A program made the position numbers and the translations under genes. Shown here piece after piece: positions 1 through 8,625 of a stretch of 44,722 nt of DNA (its first letter is position 1; every line of letters starts with the position of its first letter). Origin of the DNA: Halioglobus sp. (lineage in GTDB: Bacteria > Pseudomonadota > Gammaproteobacteria > Pseudomonadales > Halieaceae); assembly GCA_020443425.1 (NCBI GenBank), contig JAGRIE010000033.1, forward strand, positions 1 to 44,722, given 5' to 3'. The notes under the pieces are model-generated. The model worked only from the letters and a program-made list of their open reading frames with translations, had not been told where the DNA came from and ran no database searches.

Positions 1-284
1 TCTGGTTCGGCCATATCGGCGATGGCAATGTCCACCTCAATATCCTCAAGCCCGATGATTTGCCCATGGCGGAGTTCCAACAGCGCTGCGGCGAGGTGAG
101 CAAATGGGTCTTCGATATTGTGCAGCGTTATGGCGGCAGTATCTCGGCGGAACACGGCGTCGGGTTGCTGAAAAAGGACTACCTGCACTACAGCCGCTCG
201 GCGCTTGAGGTGTCGATTATGCGCCAGATCAAAAAGGCGTTCGATCCGCAGGGAATCATGAATCCCGGGAAGATTTTTGACTAG
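1..284 (+). CDS. FAD-linked oxidase, C-terminal end (D-2-hydroxyglutarate dehydrogenase/GlcD type), 5' truncated by window
   Basis: Only the last 93 codons are present, read from base 3 to the TAG at 282-284. The segment opens with GHIGDGNVHLNIL, the histidine-rich motif of the FAD-oxidase C-terminal domain. It then carries EHGVGLLKK and ends with DPQGIMNPGKIFD, the usual finish of this superfamily. Known members oxidise D-2-hydroxy acids such as D-2-hydroxyglutarate, D-lactate or glycolate in the cytoplasm or at the membrane. The tail fits D-2-hydroxyglutarate dehydrogenases well, but substrate cannot be settled from this piece. It is convergent with the next gene, 67 bases away, and marks the left housekeeping border of the glycan island. 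Confidence 0.88.
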   Translation, partial: WFGHIGDGNVHLNILKPDDLPMAEFQQRCGEVSKWVFDIVQRYGGSISAEHGVGLLKKDYLHYSRSALEVSIMRQIKKAFDPQGIMNPGKIFD

Positions 285-351
285 CCGCTAATCGGCGCAA
301 TGCGGTGCGCACCCGACTGCACTGCCTTCGCTTTGGCGGGGCCGCGTTCCT

Positions 352-1245
352 CTAGTCCGGAGCTGCCGGTTTTCTCGCCAGGATAAACTGTTTGCTGGGA
401 AGGGCTTTTTCCAATGCAGCCTTGATCGCTGCACCCCTCTCGTGATTTAGGACGGTGTGCCAGGTCTTGCTCCAGTTCACCAGCGCCGGATGCGGGTTGG
501 CAAAGTCGCTTCCCGTGGGCCAGAAGATCGAAAAGAAAACCGTCCAGAACGCTCCGAACGCCTGATACCGCTCGATCTCAAGGCCTGCGCCTTCCACCAG
601 CCTGCGAAAGTCGTGCTCGGTAAAGATGCGGATGTGGTTTGGCTTTTCAAAGTACTGGGGAGGGGCCGTGTCTTTCATGACGCTCTCACCCACCTCATGC
701 GGTACCGTCAGCAGGTACAGGGCACCGGGCTTGCCGATTCTTGCCATCTCTGCCACCAGCCTCTGCGGGTCGTCGACATGTTCCAGAACCTCTGTGCAGA
801 TCACCTTGTCGGCAATGCCATCGTCGAGATCAATCTGTTCCCCGGTACCGGCGATCGCTGTCAGCTTGCCGCGGGCAGACCCCTGCAGCTGGGCCTCGAT
901 ACTTTTTACCTTTTCCTCGTTGATATCGAGGAATATAACGTCGGCGCCCTGGTTGGCGCAGAACTTGATGGCACCGCCGTCGCCACAACCGACATCCACT
1001 ACCACGTCAGTGGCAGCGATGGGCACGCCTTTACAAATCTCGCCGGTCCCGCTGTTGAACCAGCCCGAATCAACGATATCCAGCAGCCCGACCGCCGCGG
1101 GGTTGTCAGCCGGGTCACGGCCGGCAGGGGCGGATGCCGCGGCGCCCGGCTTGAACGTCGGCGCGCTCAGTTCCGGGCCACTCTCCTGCACTGGCGGCGG
1201 GGTCGGCTTTTTTCGTAGCTGCTTGATGAAATCAGCGAGAGACAT
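352..1245 (-). CDS. SAM-dependent class I methyltransferase (paralogue A)
   Basis: 297 residues. After a proline/alanine-rich N-terminal segment (about 1-45) comes a Rossmann methyltransferase with motif I DVGCGDG near residues 84-90. Downstream are the acidic loop FLDINEE, the post-motif CTEVLEHVDDP, and TVPHE followed by YFEKPNHIRIF. The same string of signatures, including a GW[FCY]N segment just before motif I, recurs in the genes at 5842-6633 and 33404-34234, so the three are paralogues. By family it methylates a small molecule or glycan using SAM in the cytoplasm. O-methylation of a sugar is the likely job given the neighbours, but the acceptor is unknown. It is the last gene of the minus-strand run that begins with the glycosyltransferases upstream (68-base gap). 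The proline-rich N-terminus is not shared by its paralogues. Confidence 0.85.
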   Translation of the reverse strand: MSLADFIKQLRKKPTPPPVQESGPELSAPTFKPGAAASAPAGRDPADNPAAVGLLDIVDSGWFNSGTGEICKGVPIAATDVVVDVGCGDGGAIKFCANQGADVIFLDINEEKVKSIEAQLQGSARGKLTAIAGTGEQIDLDDGIADKVICTEVLEHVDDPQRLVAEMARIGKPGALYLLTVPHEVGESVMKDTAPPQYFEKPNHIRIFTEHDFRRLVEGAGLEIERYQAFGAFWTVFFSIFWPTGSDFANPHPALVNWSKTWHTVLNHERGAAIKAALEKALPSKQFILARKPAAPD

Positions 1246-1313
1246 GGGGCCTGCGCACCTCGGTGGATTTGTACAGGGCGGTACTGCCGGCCTGCGATAA
1301 TTGTCTGTAGTCG

Positions 1314-3101
1314 CTACTGGGCAACGGTGGACTGATGGCGGACTGCATCTGTATCCGACGCCTTGGTGGCGGTGGTGTCGAAATAGTGCTTCATTTTTTT
1401 ATACACCACCTCCTGCCCGGCTGATTGTTCGATGGAGCGGATGCTGCTATTCCGCAGCGACTTGTATTTCCCCGGCTGGTTCATCGCGATATCAAAACTC
1501 TCCCGATACGCCTCCATCAATGAGTTCCAGTCTATGCGGTAACACAGTGTGCGAATTGCCCTGCGTTCATCAATGGGCCAGAAGGTGGGGTACTGGCTGG
1601 ACTTCACGATCAATGCGTTAGTGTCATCAATATAGTCCAGCATCGCTGTATGACGCGGCGCGATTGCCGGAATGCCCTGTCCCATGAACTCCATCAGCGG
1701 TAGGCACTGGCCCTCACAGTGTGAGCTGTTGACGACAAAATGCGTGCTGTTCATCAGGGCCTGGTACTGCTCGTCTGTCAGGAAGCCGTGTACTGCAACC
1801 ACGCGACACTTGAACGGTGACATCTGGGAGTACAGGAGCAGTAACTTGCCGAGGAATGTTGTCAGGTTGTGGTGTGTCATTTTCAGCACGAGGGTCGCAT
1901 TCTCCTCCTCGCGGAAGGCCCAGCAGAATGCGGTCACGATGTCTTCCCAGTTTTTACGGCCGTCCTGGGGGTTCAGCACTGTGGAGTAGACAATGCCCTG
2001 CAGTTGCAACCTGTTTACGTTGGTCGGGTGCGCGCCCGGAAGCTTGTCTGTCACAAAGGCGCGCAACTTGTGCAGGGCGCTGGCAAAAATCCCGCTGCTC
2101 TCCTTCTGGTAATTGTCAGGCCTGCGCATGGCCATGGACTTGATGCCAATACCCAGGGAGCGGTGATCGCGCGCGCCGGGCGCATGGGTCAGGTCCAGGT
2201 TATGGAATTTGATGATGTCGGCATCGGTCTGCGGGTTGAAATTGAAAGTGAAGGACTGGGGAAGCCCATTGGGCGTGAAAGCCAGCTGCTCTGAACCCAG
2301 CGCTACAGTGATTTCACGGTCGATATTGGTGCCATAGGCAACCAACTCCAGTTCGATAGTCACCGGGCCGCGGACGTTGTGCGGCAGCATCACCCAGGGG
2401 GAGCCGGTCCTCGACCAGGCGCCCCAGTCCTCCGCACTGTAGAAACCCACCAGCAGTTCAATGGAGTCGGGGTCATTCTCTGTGAACGACAGCTTGATCG
2501 GGGCATCGTCCCAGGGTTCCATTTTCAGCGGATCCCTGGATCCCCTGACTTCGTCGTTGACCATATCGGTGGACAGGTTGTATGTGCGACTGTCATACAG
2601 GGTGGCTTTGACATCAATCGTCACCTTGCGCGGTTTTTTCCGCAGTGATCCCTGTGGCACGGTGTCGACCGCTGCCGGCAAGACGGTGAGATTGAGACCC
2701 TCCGGAACTGCTTTACGCACCACCTCGGCCGCGTACTCGGATATCGTCAAGGCATTGCCCAGCTGGGAAAGGACCCTGGCCCAGTTGTACTCGGGTTTAT
2801 CGTGCCAGTACTCTTCGGGTATGGTGCTGAACTCCCAGGCGAATACACAGACGGTGGGACACTCCAGGTCGAGCACAGTCCGGTGCGGGGGAGAAAAAGA
2901 CAGGAAGATACAGGGTTCGTCGGGGTTCTCCCGGTAGATACGGTCGACTTCAGTGGCGGGGTCGTTCACTGCAACCAGTGTTCCCAGTCGCTGCATCGCG
3001 GGCAGGTACTTTTTGTAAATAAAATAGTAGCTGTACTCCGCCTTGCCGAGGCGCTGCTCGATGGTTTCCGCGTTGGTTTCCGAGTAAGTGATGATTTTCA
3101 T
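1314..3101 (-). CDS. Glycosyltransferase (GT4-like) with inserted beta-rich segment, copy 1
   Basis: 595 residues. The C-terminal half has the GT4-like nucleotide-sugar-binding signatures LNPQDGRKNWEDI (from about residue 377) and an E-x7-E motif in HCEGQCLPLMEF (E463, E471), followed by GIPAIAP. Between the N-terminal region and this half sits a segment of roughly residues 205-326 with GFYSAEDWGAWS (219-230) near its start and DHRSLGIGI near its end. It looks like a beta-sandwich, probably carbohydrate-recognising, and is not part of a standard GT4. Start is ATG at 3101, overlapping the TGA of the upstream gene by four bases (ATGA), so the pair is probably translationally coupled. It shares the whole architecture with the gene at 3098-4810, implying a tandem duplication. 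Donor and acceptor sugars are unknown. Confidence 0.83.
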   Translation of the reverse strand: MKIITYSETNAETIEQRLGKAEYSYYFIYKKYLPAMQRLGTLVAVNDPATEVDRIYRENPDEPCIFLSFSPPHRTVLDLECPTVCVFAWEFSTIPEEYWHDKPEYNWARVLSQLGNALTISEYAAEVVRKAVPEGLNLTVLPAAVDTVPQGSLRKKPRKVTIDVKATLYDSRTYNLSTDMVNDEVRGSRDPLKMEPWDDAPIKLSFTENDPDSIELLVGFYSAEDWGAWSRTGSPWVMLPHNVRGPVTIELELVAYGTNIDREITVALGSEQLAFTPNGLPQSFTFNFNPQTDADIIKFHNLDLTHAPGARDHRSLGIGIKSMAMRRPDNYQKESSGIFASALHKLRAFVTDKLPGAHPTNVNRLQLQGIVYSTVLNPQDGRKNWEDIVTAFCWAFREEENATLVLKMTHHNLTTFLGKLLLLYSQMSPFKCRVVAVHGFLTDEQYQALMNSTHFVVNSSHCEGQCLPLMEFMGQGIPAIAPRHTAMLDYIDDTNALIVKSSQYPTFWPIDERRAIRTLCYRIDWNSLMEAYRESFDIAMNQPGKYKSLRNSSIRSIEQSAGQEVVYKKMKHYFDTTATKASDTDAVRHQSTVAQ

Positions 3102-4810
3102 ACCGGCGCTGGCTGCCTGATCTGTTTCAACAGGGATTCTAGTCGGGGTTTCAGTTTGTCCATGGAACAGAATTGATACTGGCTTTCCCAGGCGCAGCGG
3201 GACATTCGCTGGTACCTGTCAGGGTCATTGATGGCCACCTCGTAGCTGTCCCGGTACGCGTTGTACAATGACTCCCAGCTGGGCCGGTACCACAGCGTCG
3301 TGAAAACCTGCTGTGGGTCGTGCGGCCAATAGTGAGGTTCTGGACTGGATTCAACCACAAAGGCGTTGTCCTCGCAGATATAGTCAGCCATCGCGGTATT
3401 GTCCGGTGCGATGGCAGGAATACCCGATGACATGTATTCCATCAGCGGCAGGCACTGCCCCTCGCTGCGCGAGGCATTGACGATGTAGCTTGTCGCTTCC
3501 GCCAGCGAGCGGTATTCGTCAAAGGCTATGTAACCGTGCACTACGACAATGCGGCATTTAAATGGATGTAACTGGCAGAACAGCGCGAAGATGTCCTCAA
3601 GATAGCCCGACATATCCTTGTAGGTCATTTTCAGTATCAGGGTGACATCCTCATGATCGCGAAACGCCAGACAGAATGCGGTGAGTATATCCTCCCAGTT
3701 CTTGCGTCCGTCGCGAGGGTTCAGGATGGTGGTATAGACAACGCCATCGAGCGCTATCTTGTGTTCTGTCACATTCAGGGGTGCTGCCACTGCGGCAGCC
3801 TCATCGCGGGAAAGGTTCTCGATACAGACCCTGGCCAGTCCGATACCGATAGTGCGGGGGTCGACGATGGTTCTCTTGGCGCTGATGTCCACGCCGGAGA
3901 ATGTGATGAAGTTGCTGGGCTGGCTGACCTCAAGTTCAAACTCATACTGTGCCAAAGCGACCTGCGGCTGAACGATGACGCACTGGTCCCCGATGCGGAC
4001 CTCGATGTCGCGATTGATGTTGTTGCCGTGAGCATTCATGTCAATGGTCAAGCGGACCCGGCCTGATACTACGCTGGGCAGCATAATCCAGGGGCTGGTG
4101 GTTTTTGACCAGGCACCCCAACCTTCCGGTGCGTAAAAACCGACCATCCACACATCCGGGTTGCTCTGGCCGAAATTGATATCGAGATCGTTGCAGGGTT
4201 CGGGCTTGCTGCCTCCCAGCGGGCGGGCGATCTGGCTGGCGGGGGCGATGCTCTCAGATGCGATATGGAAGTCCCGGTTGTCGATCACTGTGGTGCCCAG
4301 TGTAATGCTGGTGTGCTTGACTGCGTGCCGGCTCGCCGCCGCAGAGCGCAGTTCGGCGCAGGTGTCCCAGAGCGGGGCTGGCACTGCTTCTATAGGAAAG
4401 TCAGCCCCCATGTCCTGCAGCACGACCTGCTTTGCATAGGACGAGTGCGTCAGCGCCTGCCGGAAGTGCTCCAGACAGTAGGTCCAGCTGTCTTTCGGGT
4501 CACTGATGAACTTGCGGTTGGGGATGCTGGAGTATTCCCAGGCAAAAACCGGGATTACGGGGCATGGCATTCCGAACGGGATCTTGTGTGGTGGCGCAAA
4601 CGCCAACAGGCAGCACGCATTGCCACTCTCCAACTCCTGCCTGCAAGCGCTGACGAATGCTTCGTCGAGAGAGTCGATGACCCGCGTATCGCCCAGCGTT
4701 TGAAGCAGCGGCAGATAGGACTTGAGGACAAAATAGTAACTGTAATCAGCATCGCCCAAGCGCGACTCAATAGTTGCGTCGCCAATTTCAGAATAGCAAT
4801 AGAAAAGCAT
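3098..4810 (-). CDS. Glycosyltransferase (GT4-like) with inserted beta-rich segment, copy 2
   Basis: 570 residues. I place the start at the ATG at 4810. An open frame extends 14 codons upstream, but MLFYCYSEIGDATIE aligns directly with the first residues of the downstream paralogue (MKIITYSETNAETIE), and AGGG lies a few bases before the ATG. It has the same three-part build: N-terminal region containing DYSYYFVLKSYLPLLQ, a beta-rich insert opening with GFYAPEGWGAWS and closing with DPRTIGIGL, then the transferase half with LNPRDGRKNWEDI and an E-x7-E in SEGQCLPLMEYM. As a cytoplasmic glycosyltransferase it should add a sugar from a nucleotide donor to the growing glycan. Its stop overlaps the next start (ATGA). 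The specificity is unassigned. Confidence 0.83.
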   Translation of the reverse strand: MLFYCYSEIGDATIESRLGDADYSYYFVLKSYLPLLQTLGDTRVIDSLDEAFVSACRQELESGNACCLLAFAPPHKIPFGMPCPVIPVFAWEYSSIPNRKFISDPKDSWTYCLEHFRQALTHSSYAKQVVLQDMGADFPIEAVPAPLWDTCAELRSAAASRHAVKHTSITLGTTVIDNRDFHIASESIAPASQIARPLGGSKPEPCNDLDINFGQSNPDVWMVGFYAPEGWGAWSKTTSPWIMLPSVVSGRVRLTIDMNAHGNNINRDIEVRIGDQCVIVQPQVALAQYEFELEVSQPSNFITFSGVDISAKRTIVDPRTIGIGLARVCIENLSRDEAAAVAAPLNVTEHKIALDGVVYTTILNPRDGRKNWEDILTAFCLAFRDHEDVTLILKMTYKDMSGYLEDIFALFCQLHPFKCRIVVVHGYIAFDEYRSLAEATSYIVNASRSEGQCLPLMEYMSSGIPAIAPDNTAMADYICEDNAFVVESSPEPHYWPHDPQQVFTTLWYRPSWESLYNAYRDSYEVAINDPDRYQRMSRCAWESQYQFCSMDKLKPRLESLLKQIRQPAPV

Positions 4811-4970
4811 GTAACCCTGTTCGCCTGCCTGTGTTTTCGTTATGCGGAACACCGTGCCCGTATTAGGCTACTTCCAGCGGTGCAAGTCCACCTGTATTCA
4901 TCCTATCCCGTCAGCGGCGAAAAAAGGAATCGCCCATCGTGAAAGTGTGGACAAACTATCACTTTTCCCG

Positions 4971-5861
4971 CTACTTGCTGAGCCTGGCGGCAGGCACGTC
5001 GAGGTTCCAGTAGGCCGGCTGTTTACCACAGTGCTGCAGGAATCGCCGGCTGTCCGGTGCGATCTCGGTATCAAACACTTGCAGCGCATACTTGTCCCAC
5101 GCCAGCGGTTTTTTGCCGAAAGGCCGTCGCAGGCCCAGGCGGGAGAAGATCTGGTCCTGTCGTGCGCCCTCGATCCTGGCGAGTTTCATACCGGTGAAGC
5201 GATTTGAGCGGAGGAAACGAAACAACCGGGAGTCATATAATTTCCTGGAGCCCGCATTCAGCTTGATCTCCTTGGTATCCGGCATGTCGCTGGCAGACAG
5301 GCCGATGTGGTTGAGACAGTCAGCCAGTACTTTGTCCCGGTTGGCCTTCAGCTCTTCCAGAAAGACCACCAGAATAGCCTCATCGCCGAATATGTCGCGG
5401 TAAGTGCCAAGGCGTTCCCAGAACAGTGTGTCCTGGATCATCTGGGGGAACACGCGCAGGCAATCACCGAGCGCATAGGGCGCATTCAGGCCAAAATTGA
5501 CGCCACTGTGATGCATCTCGCGGTAACTCGATTCGATACGGGCGCGGGGATTGCGTGCTATAAATATGAAGCGGCAGTCGGGGTTGTTGTCAAAAATACG
5601 CTGCGCCGCGACCTTCTCGCGCAGGTAACCGGTGTAGTCGGTACTGCCATCGCCCAGAAGCTGGCCGTCCCGGGCGCCGGCATAGTGTTCGTCGTAGCAT
5701 TCATGCTGTGTTTCAAACGCGTCGTGCGAAAAGTACCAGGGCTCCTTGATAGCCGGAATAAATACGCCCGGATGCAGATCCAGCAGTGCGCACAGTGTGG
5801 TGGTGCCGCATTTGCTGAAACCCGGGACAATAAAGTCAATCTTAACCTGGGTGGGCACCAT
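4971..5861 (-). CDS. Sulfotransferase (PAPS-dependent family)
   Basis: 296 residues. The 5'-phosphosulfate loop is PGFSKCGTTTLC (about 13-24) and the 3'-phosphate-binding region is ARNPRARIESSYREMH (R103 to S111 within it), the two hallmarks of PAPS sulfotransferases. It would move sulfate from PAPS to a hydroxyl of a sugar or other small acceptor in the cytoplasm. It is closely similar along its length to the frameshifted gene at 42781-43649. The start overlaps the end of the upstream methyltransferase by 20 bases, so the two are likely co-translated. An AGGAGG lies only one base before the ATG but four before the GTG second codon (5858), so translation may really begin at that GTG. No signal peptide is seen. 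Confidence 0.87.
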   Translation of the reverse strand: MVPTQVKIDFIVPGFSKCGTTTLCALLDLHPGVFIPAIKEPWYFSHDAFETQHECYDEHYAGARDGQLLGDGSTDYTGYLREKVAAQRIFDNNPDCRFIFIARNPRARIESSYREMHHSGVNFGLNAPYALGDCLRVFPQMIQDTLFWERLGTYRDIFGDEAILVVFLEELKANRDKVLADCLNHIGLSASDMPDTKEIKLNAGSRKLYDSRLFRFLRSNRFTGMKLARIEGARQDQIFSRLGLRRPFGKKPLAWDKYALQVFDTEIAPDSRRFLQHCGKQPAYWNLDVPAARLSK

Positions 5862-6633
5862 TCCTCCTGGCTATGATCATCTGGCATCGTGGCAGGGCGT
5901 TGTTCAACGCCATCCTCATTTTCTCCCCGTTGGGGTGATTCAATACCTCCTGCCAGGTCTGTGTCCACAGTATTGTGGCCGGATGTACATTCTCCGTCAG
6001 TGTCTCTCCTGGCTGCGAGGTTGCCCACTTCAGCAGGTAGAAAATGGCCCAGAATCCCGCCAGGTACTCGTGGCGTACAACGTCCAGTCCACAACTCCTG
6101 ACAAGCGCCTCAAAGTCGTCCGAGGAGAAAATCTGGATGTGGTTGGGCTCTTCAAAATACGCTGAGTGCGCGATGTCCTTGACAAGATTCTCACCCCTGG
6201 CGTCCGGCACGGTGAGCACCCAGGTGGCATCTTCGCGGCCTACGCGGACGATTTCAGACAGGAAGTCCTGAGGCCTGCGTACGTGTTCCAGTACCTCTGT
6301 GCTGATGACCAGATCGGCATGCCCGTCGGGTATGGGGATAGGGTTGCACTCGGAGACAATGCCGCGGACTTCTCCGGTGGCAAAACCTTTCACGCGTTCT
6401 TCCAAGGCTCGAACCTTGTTCTCCTGCATGTCCACAAACGTGACATTGGCTCCCATTTTAGCGCAGAAGTTGACATAACCCCCATCGCCACAACCAATGT
6501 CCACTACATTCATACCTGGCTTGACGAAGACGCCGGGAACGAACTCGCCAGTCTTGTCATTGCACCAGCCGCTCATTGTCCTATCGCGCAGCCCGACGTC
6601 GATTGCGCTCGATTTGATATCACTGGAACTCAC
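5842..6633 (-). CDS. SAM-dependent class I methyltransferase (paralogue B)
   Basis: 263 residues with a GTG start at 6633, well supported by a GAGGAG eight bases upstream. Motif I is DIGCGDGG (about 45-52), followed by TFVDMQENK, STEVLEHVRRP, TVPDARGE and YFEEPNHIQIF. These match the signature series in the methyltransferases at 352-1245 and 33404-34234. The role is SAM-dependent methylation, most likely of a glycan sugar. Its 20-base overlap with the sulfotransferase at 4971-5861 makes a methylation-sulfation pair that could act on the same residue, which is an inference from gene order only. Confidence 0.86.
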   Translation of the reverse strand: MSSSDIKSSAIDVGLRDRTMSGWCNDKTGEFVPGVFVKPGMNVVDIGCGDGGYVNFCAKMGANVTFVDMQENKVRALEERVKGFATGEVRGIVSECNPIPIPDGHADLVISTEVLEHVRRPQDFLSEIVRVGREDATWVLTVPDARGENLVKDIAHSAYFEEPNHIQIFSSDDFEALVRSCGLDVVRHEYLAGFWAIFYLLKWATSQPGETLTENVHPATILWTQTWQEVLNHPNGEKMRMALNNALPRCQMIIARRNGAHPG

Positions 6634-6999
6634 GGTAAGTCTCCTCAGGTAGCGATGCCAGCTGTTTAACGGTCGTTATATTTCTGTTTCATAAACGGCT
6701 GGGTTTCAACATGACACCAGATCGTAGCGTGTCCGGAATCGCAAGCTGGCGATCAGACCATCACTGCATAGTTGCACTGCGCAAGCGTTGTTTCCAGCGC
6801 TGTGTGACGACCTGTAAGGACCCGAAGAATTTTGCCATAAAGCCCATAGTAAGTATAGAAAGCCTGGAACCGCTGGCGCTGAGTGAGTATAGGCATACGG
6901 GGTCTACGAGGTCGACAGTTCACCGAGGTGTCCACCTGCATACTGTGAACTCACGCACAAAAACTGCGCGCACTATCCCCGGGCTGCTCGAAATGCCAT
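6634..6999. other. Intergenic stretch with no supported gene
   Basis: 366 bases between two minus-strand genes. A 47-codon minus-strand reading frame starting with MPILTQRQRF ends near 6753, but it lacks a ribosome-binding site and resembles nothing I recognise. The base directly ahead of the 6633 start carries the GAGGAG ribosome-binding site. The stretch could hold the promoter for the methyltransferase-sulfotransferase pair or be a decayed gene. Confidence 0.4.
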
Positions 7000-8286
7000 T
7001 TACTGTATCCGGATTGGCTGAGCACAAGTGACGTGTAGAGGAGACAGGTCTTCAATCAAAAACGAATCTCCAATCTGCATTGATACGGTGACGCTGCTGG
7101 GTGTGTTGCCAAGCTCGGGAGGAACAAAAAGACTCAGGGTTTCCCACGCCTGGCTATTGCCTTGCAGGGTATCGATGGCCAGTGTGTGATACTGAATGGG
7201 TGCGAGGAGATTACCGGAGAGATCGCGCAGGCGGCAGGCCAGGTAGCAGGGGCCGTTGGAATGCAGGGCCAGTGGGCGCGACTTGGAATTAACAATGAGA
7301 ATTTGCAGCACACCGTGACCCGAAGCGTTCACCGCGAAAAACCCCTTGGAGTACAGCGTCAGCGAGCGTGCGATGGCGGGCATATCAGTGACCGGTGAGG
7401 TGGAGACGGGTTGATGCCCCAAGCGCATGCCGGACTGTTGGGGCACAAAGTCGGACAGCCCCTTGCGCGCGGCATCGTATAGCGCCATATCTTCACAAAA
7501 GTAGTCCTGTAAACGAGAGACCAGTTCCGGGTCCATAAAGTCACCCGGCGCGAGTATGCCGACATCATCCAACTCTGATGGCAGTTTGTCCACGTAGCGC
7601 CCCGGCGAGGTGTCGTAAACGTGGTCATGGCGTAGGCTTGTATTGTGCTTGCCGAGTGAAATAGCCTGCCCAGTCCTCTGTGTGAGCCGAGCCGCCAGCT
7701 GATCCAGTTGTTCCACACAGAATATATCGTTATAGCGAACAGCACTCGCAAGTTGGTAATGCTGAGAACTCCAATGTGGATCGAGGTCGGCTGGGTCGCT
7801 CGCCAGCAGGTAGTCTACAAATTCGCGAAAACTGATGCCCTCATATGTGTCCACGGCGCTCCTGCCACGGACAGAGCGTATCAGGTCGATTGTATGCAGA
7901 ACGTTTCCGGGCAGTGTGCGATTGACAAGAAACTTCTCAGAGTAGGCGCTGATAGTGCGACTGACCGGTTCGCGGATTACAGAGAACTTGTAATAGTCAT
8001 CGCTGGATAACACCTTGTTTGCTGCCTCGGGTGCATAGTCCTTCAACAGTACGCCAGTGTTAAAGTTGGCAGTGACAGGATGCACGCCGAATTTGAGAAT
8101 GATGTCGCGGTGCTCCGCGCCGGACAGATCCACCATAAGATGTTTCAGTGTAGTACAGGCACACTTGGCAACCGGTGAGTACAGCAGCTTGTGACGCTCG
8201 CTGATAAACATATTCATCTGCGGTTGGGGAAGCTGGGACTCACCGGCGCGGGAGAAATATTGACCAACGTCATCAAGCCAATTCAT
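7000..8286 (-). CDS. Sulfotransferase family 2-like protein with C-terminal beta-rich domain
   Basis: 428 residues. The N-terminal half has a sulfotransferase P-loop-like motif SPVAKCACTTLKHL (about 37-50) and the 3'-phosphate-binding motif IREPVSRTISAY (about 104-115), as in carbohydrate sulfotransferases of the Sulfotransfer_2 type. From about residue 300 to the end is a separate hydrophobic/beta-rich region with VLQILIVNSKSRPLAL, a pattern of alternating residues that looks like a sugar-binding sandwich. A similar tail is found on the sulfotransferase at 20599-22074. Start ATG at 8286 has AAGGGA nine bases upstream. It likely sulfates a glycan hydroxyl; the acceptor is unknown. The odd point is the extra domain, which single-domain bacterial sulfotransferases lack. 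Confidence 0.8.
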   Translation of the reverse strand: MNWLDDVGQYFSRAGESQLPQPQMNMFISERHKLLYSPVAKCACTTLKHLMVDLSGAEHRDIILKFGVHPVTANFNTGVLLKDYAPEAANKVLSSDDYYKFSVIREPVSRTISAYSEKFLVNRTLPGNVLHTIDLIRSVRGRSAVDTYEGISFREFVDYLLASDPADLDPHWSSQHYQLASAVRYNDIFCVEQLDQLAARLTQRTGQAISLGKHNTSLRHDHVYDTSPGRYVDKLPSELDDVGILAPGDFMDPELVSRLQDYFCEDMALYDAARKGLSDFVPQQSGMRLGHQPVSTSPVTDMPAIARSLTLYSKGFFAVNASGHGVLQILIVNSKSRPLALHSNGPCYLACRLRDLSGNLLAPIQYHTLAIDTLQGNSQAWETLSLFVPPELGNTPSSVTVSMQIGDSFLIEDLSPLHVTCAQPIRIQ

Positions 8287-8625
8287 CTGTTATTGTCCCT
8301 TTCTGTCCAGTCGGGCCGATTGTGAGGGCTGCGCCAGGAAAGGCTGGTTGCCTTACCAATGTTCTTCTTTCTGACCGAGGTACGATACCGGACTAACACG
8401 GTTGTGCCAACGTAGTGAGGATCGTGGATGGGGTCTCGGCTGAACAGATGTCGTGTGGTCCTGCAGTATATTACTGATTTGCTTGGGGCAGGTATGCGGA
8501 TAGAGCGCTTTATCGCTGGTACCCGGATTGCGACCAGGAACTGTGAACCTGGCCCTGTAACGAGGAGCTCGATTCCTGTGTTTATCGTGGCAGCGCCAGC
8601 CTGAATAGGTATGACGGCCTTAGCT
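8287..8625. other. Intergenic stretch with no supported gene
   Basis: 339 bases between minus-strand genes. A minus-strand frame runs through it, but it is the extension of a shadow frame of the methyltransferase upstream. Its translation has no recognisable motif. The only element I can support is the AAGGGA ribosome-binding site for the downstream gene, just above 8286. Confidence 0.4.

Noticed and set aside
304-313. GGTGCGCACC palindrome between the FAD oxidase and first methyltransferase genes
   Set aside because: Ten-base palindromes are common in GC-rich DNA and no T run follows, so it is not a supported terminator.
457-1218. Long plus-strand open frames opposite the first methyltransferase
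   Set aside because: They are shadows of a gene with clear methyltransferase motifs on the minus strand; their translations have no recognisable features.
6753-6941. 62-codon minus-strand frame in the 6634-6999 gap
   Set aside because: No ribosome-binding site, no recognisable motif, and an internal start would be needed. Left as unassigned.
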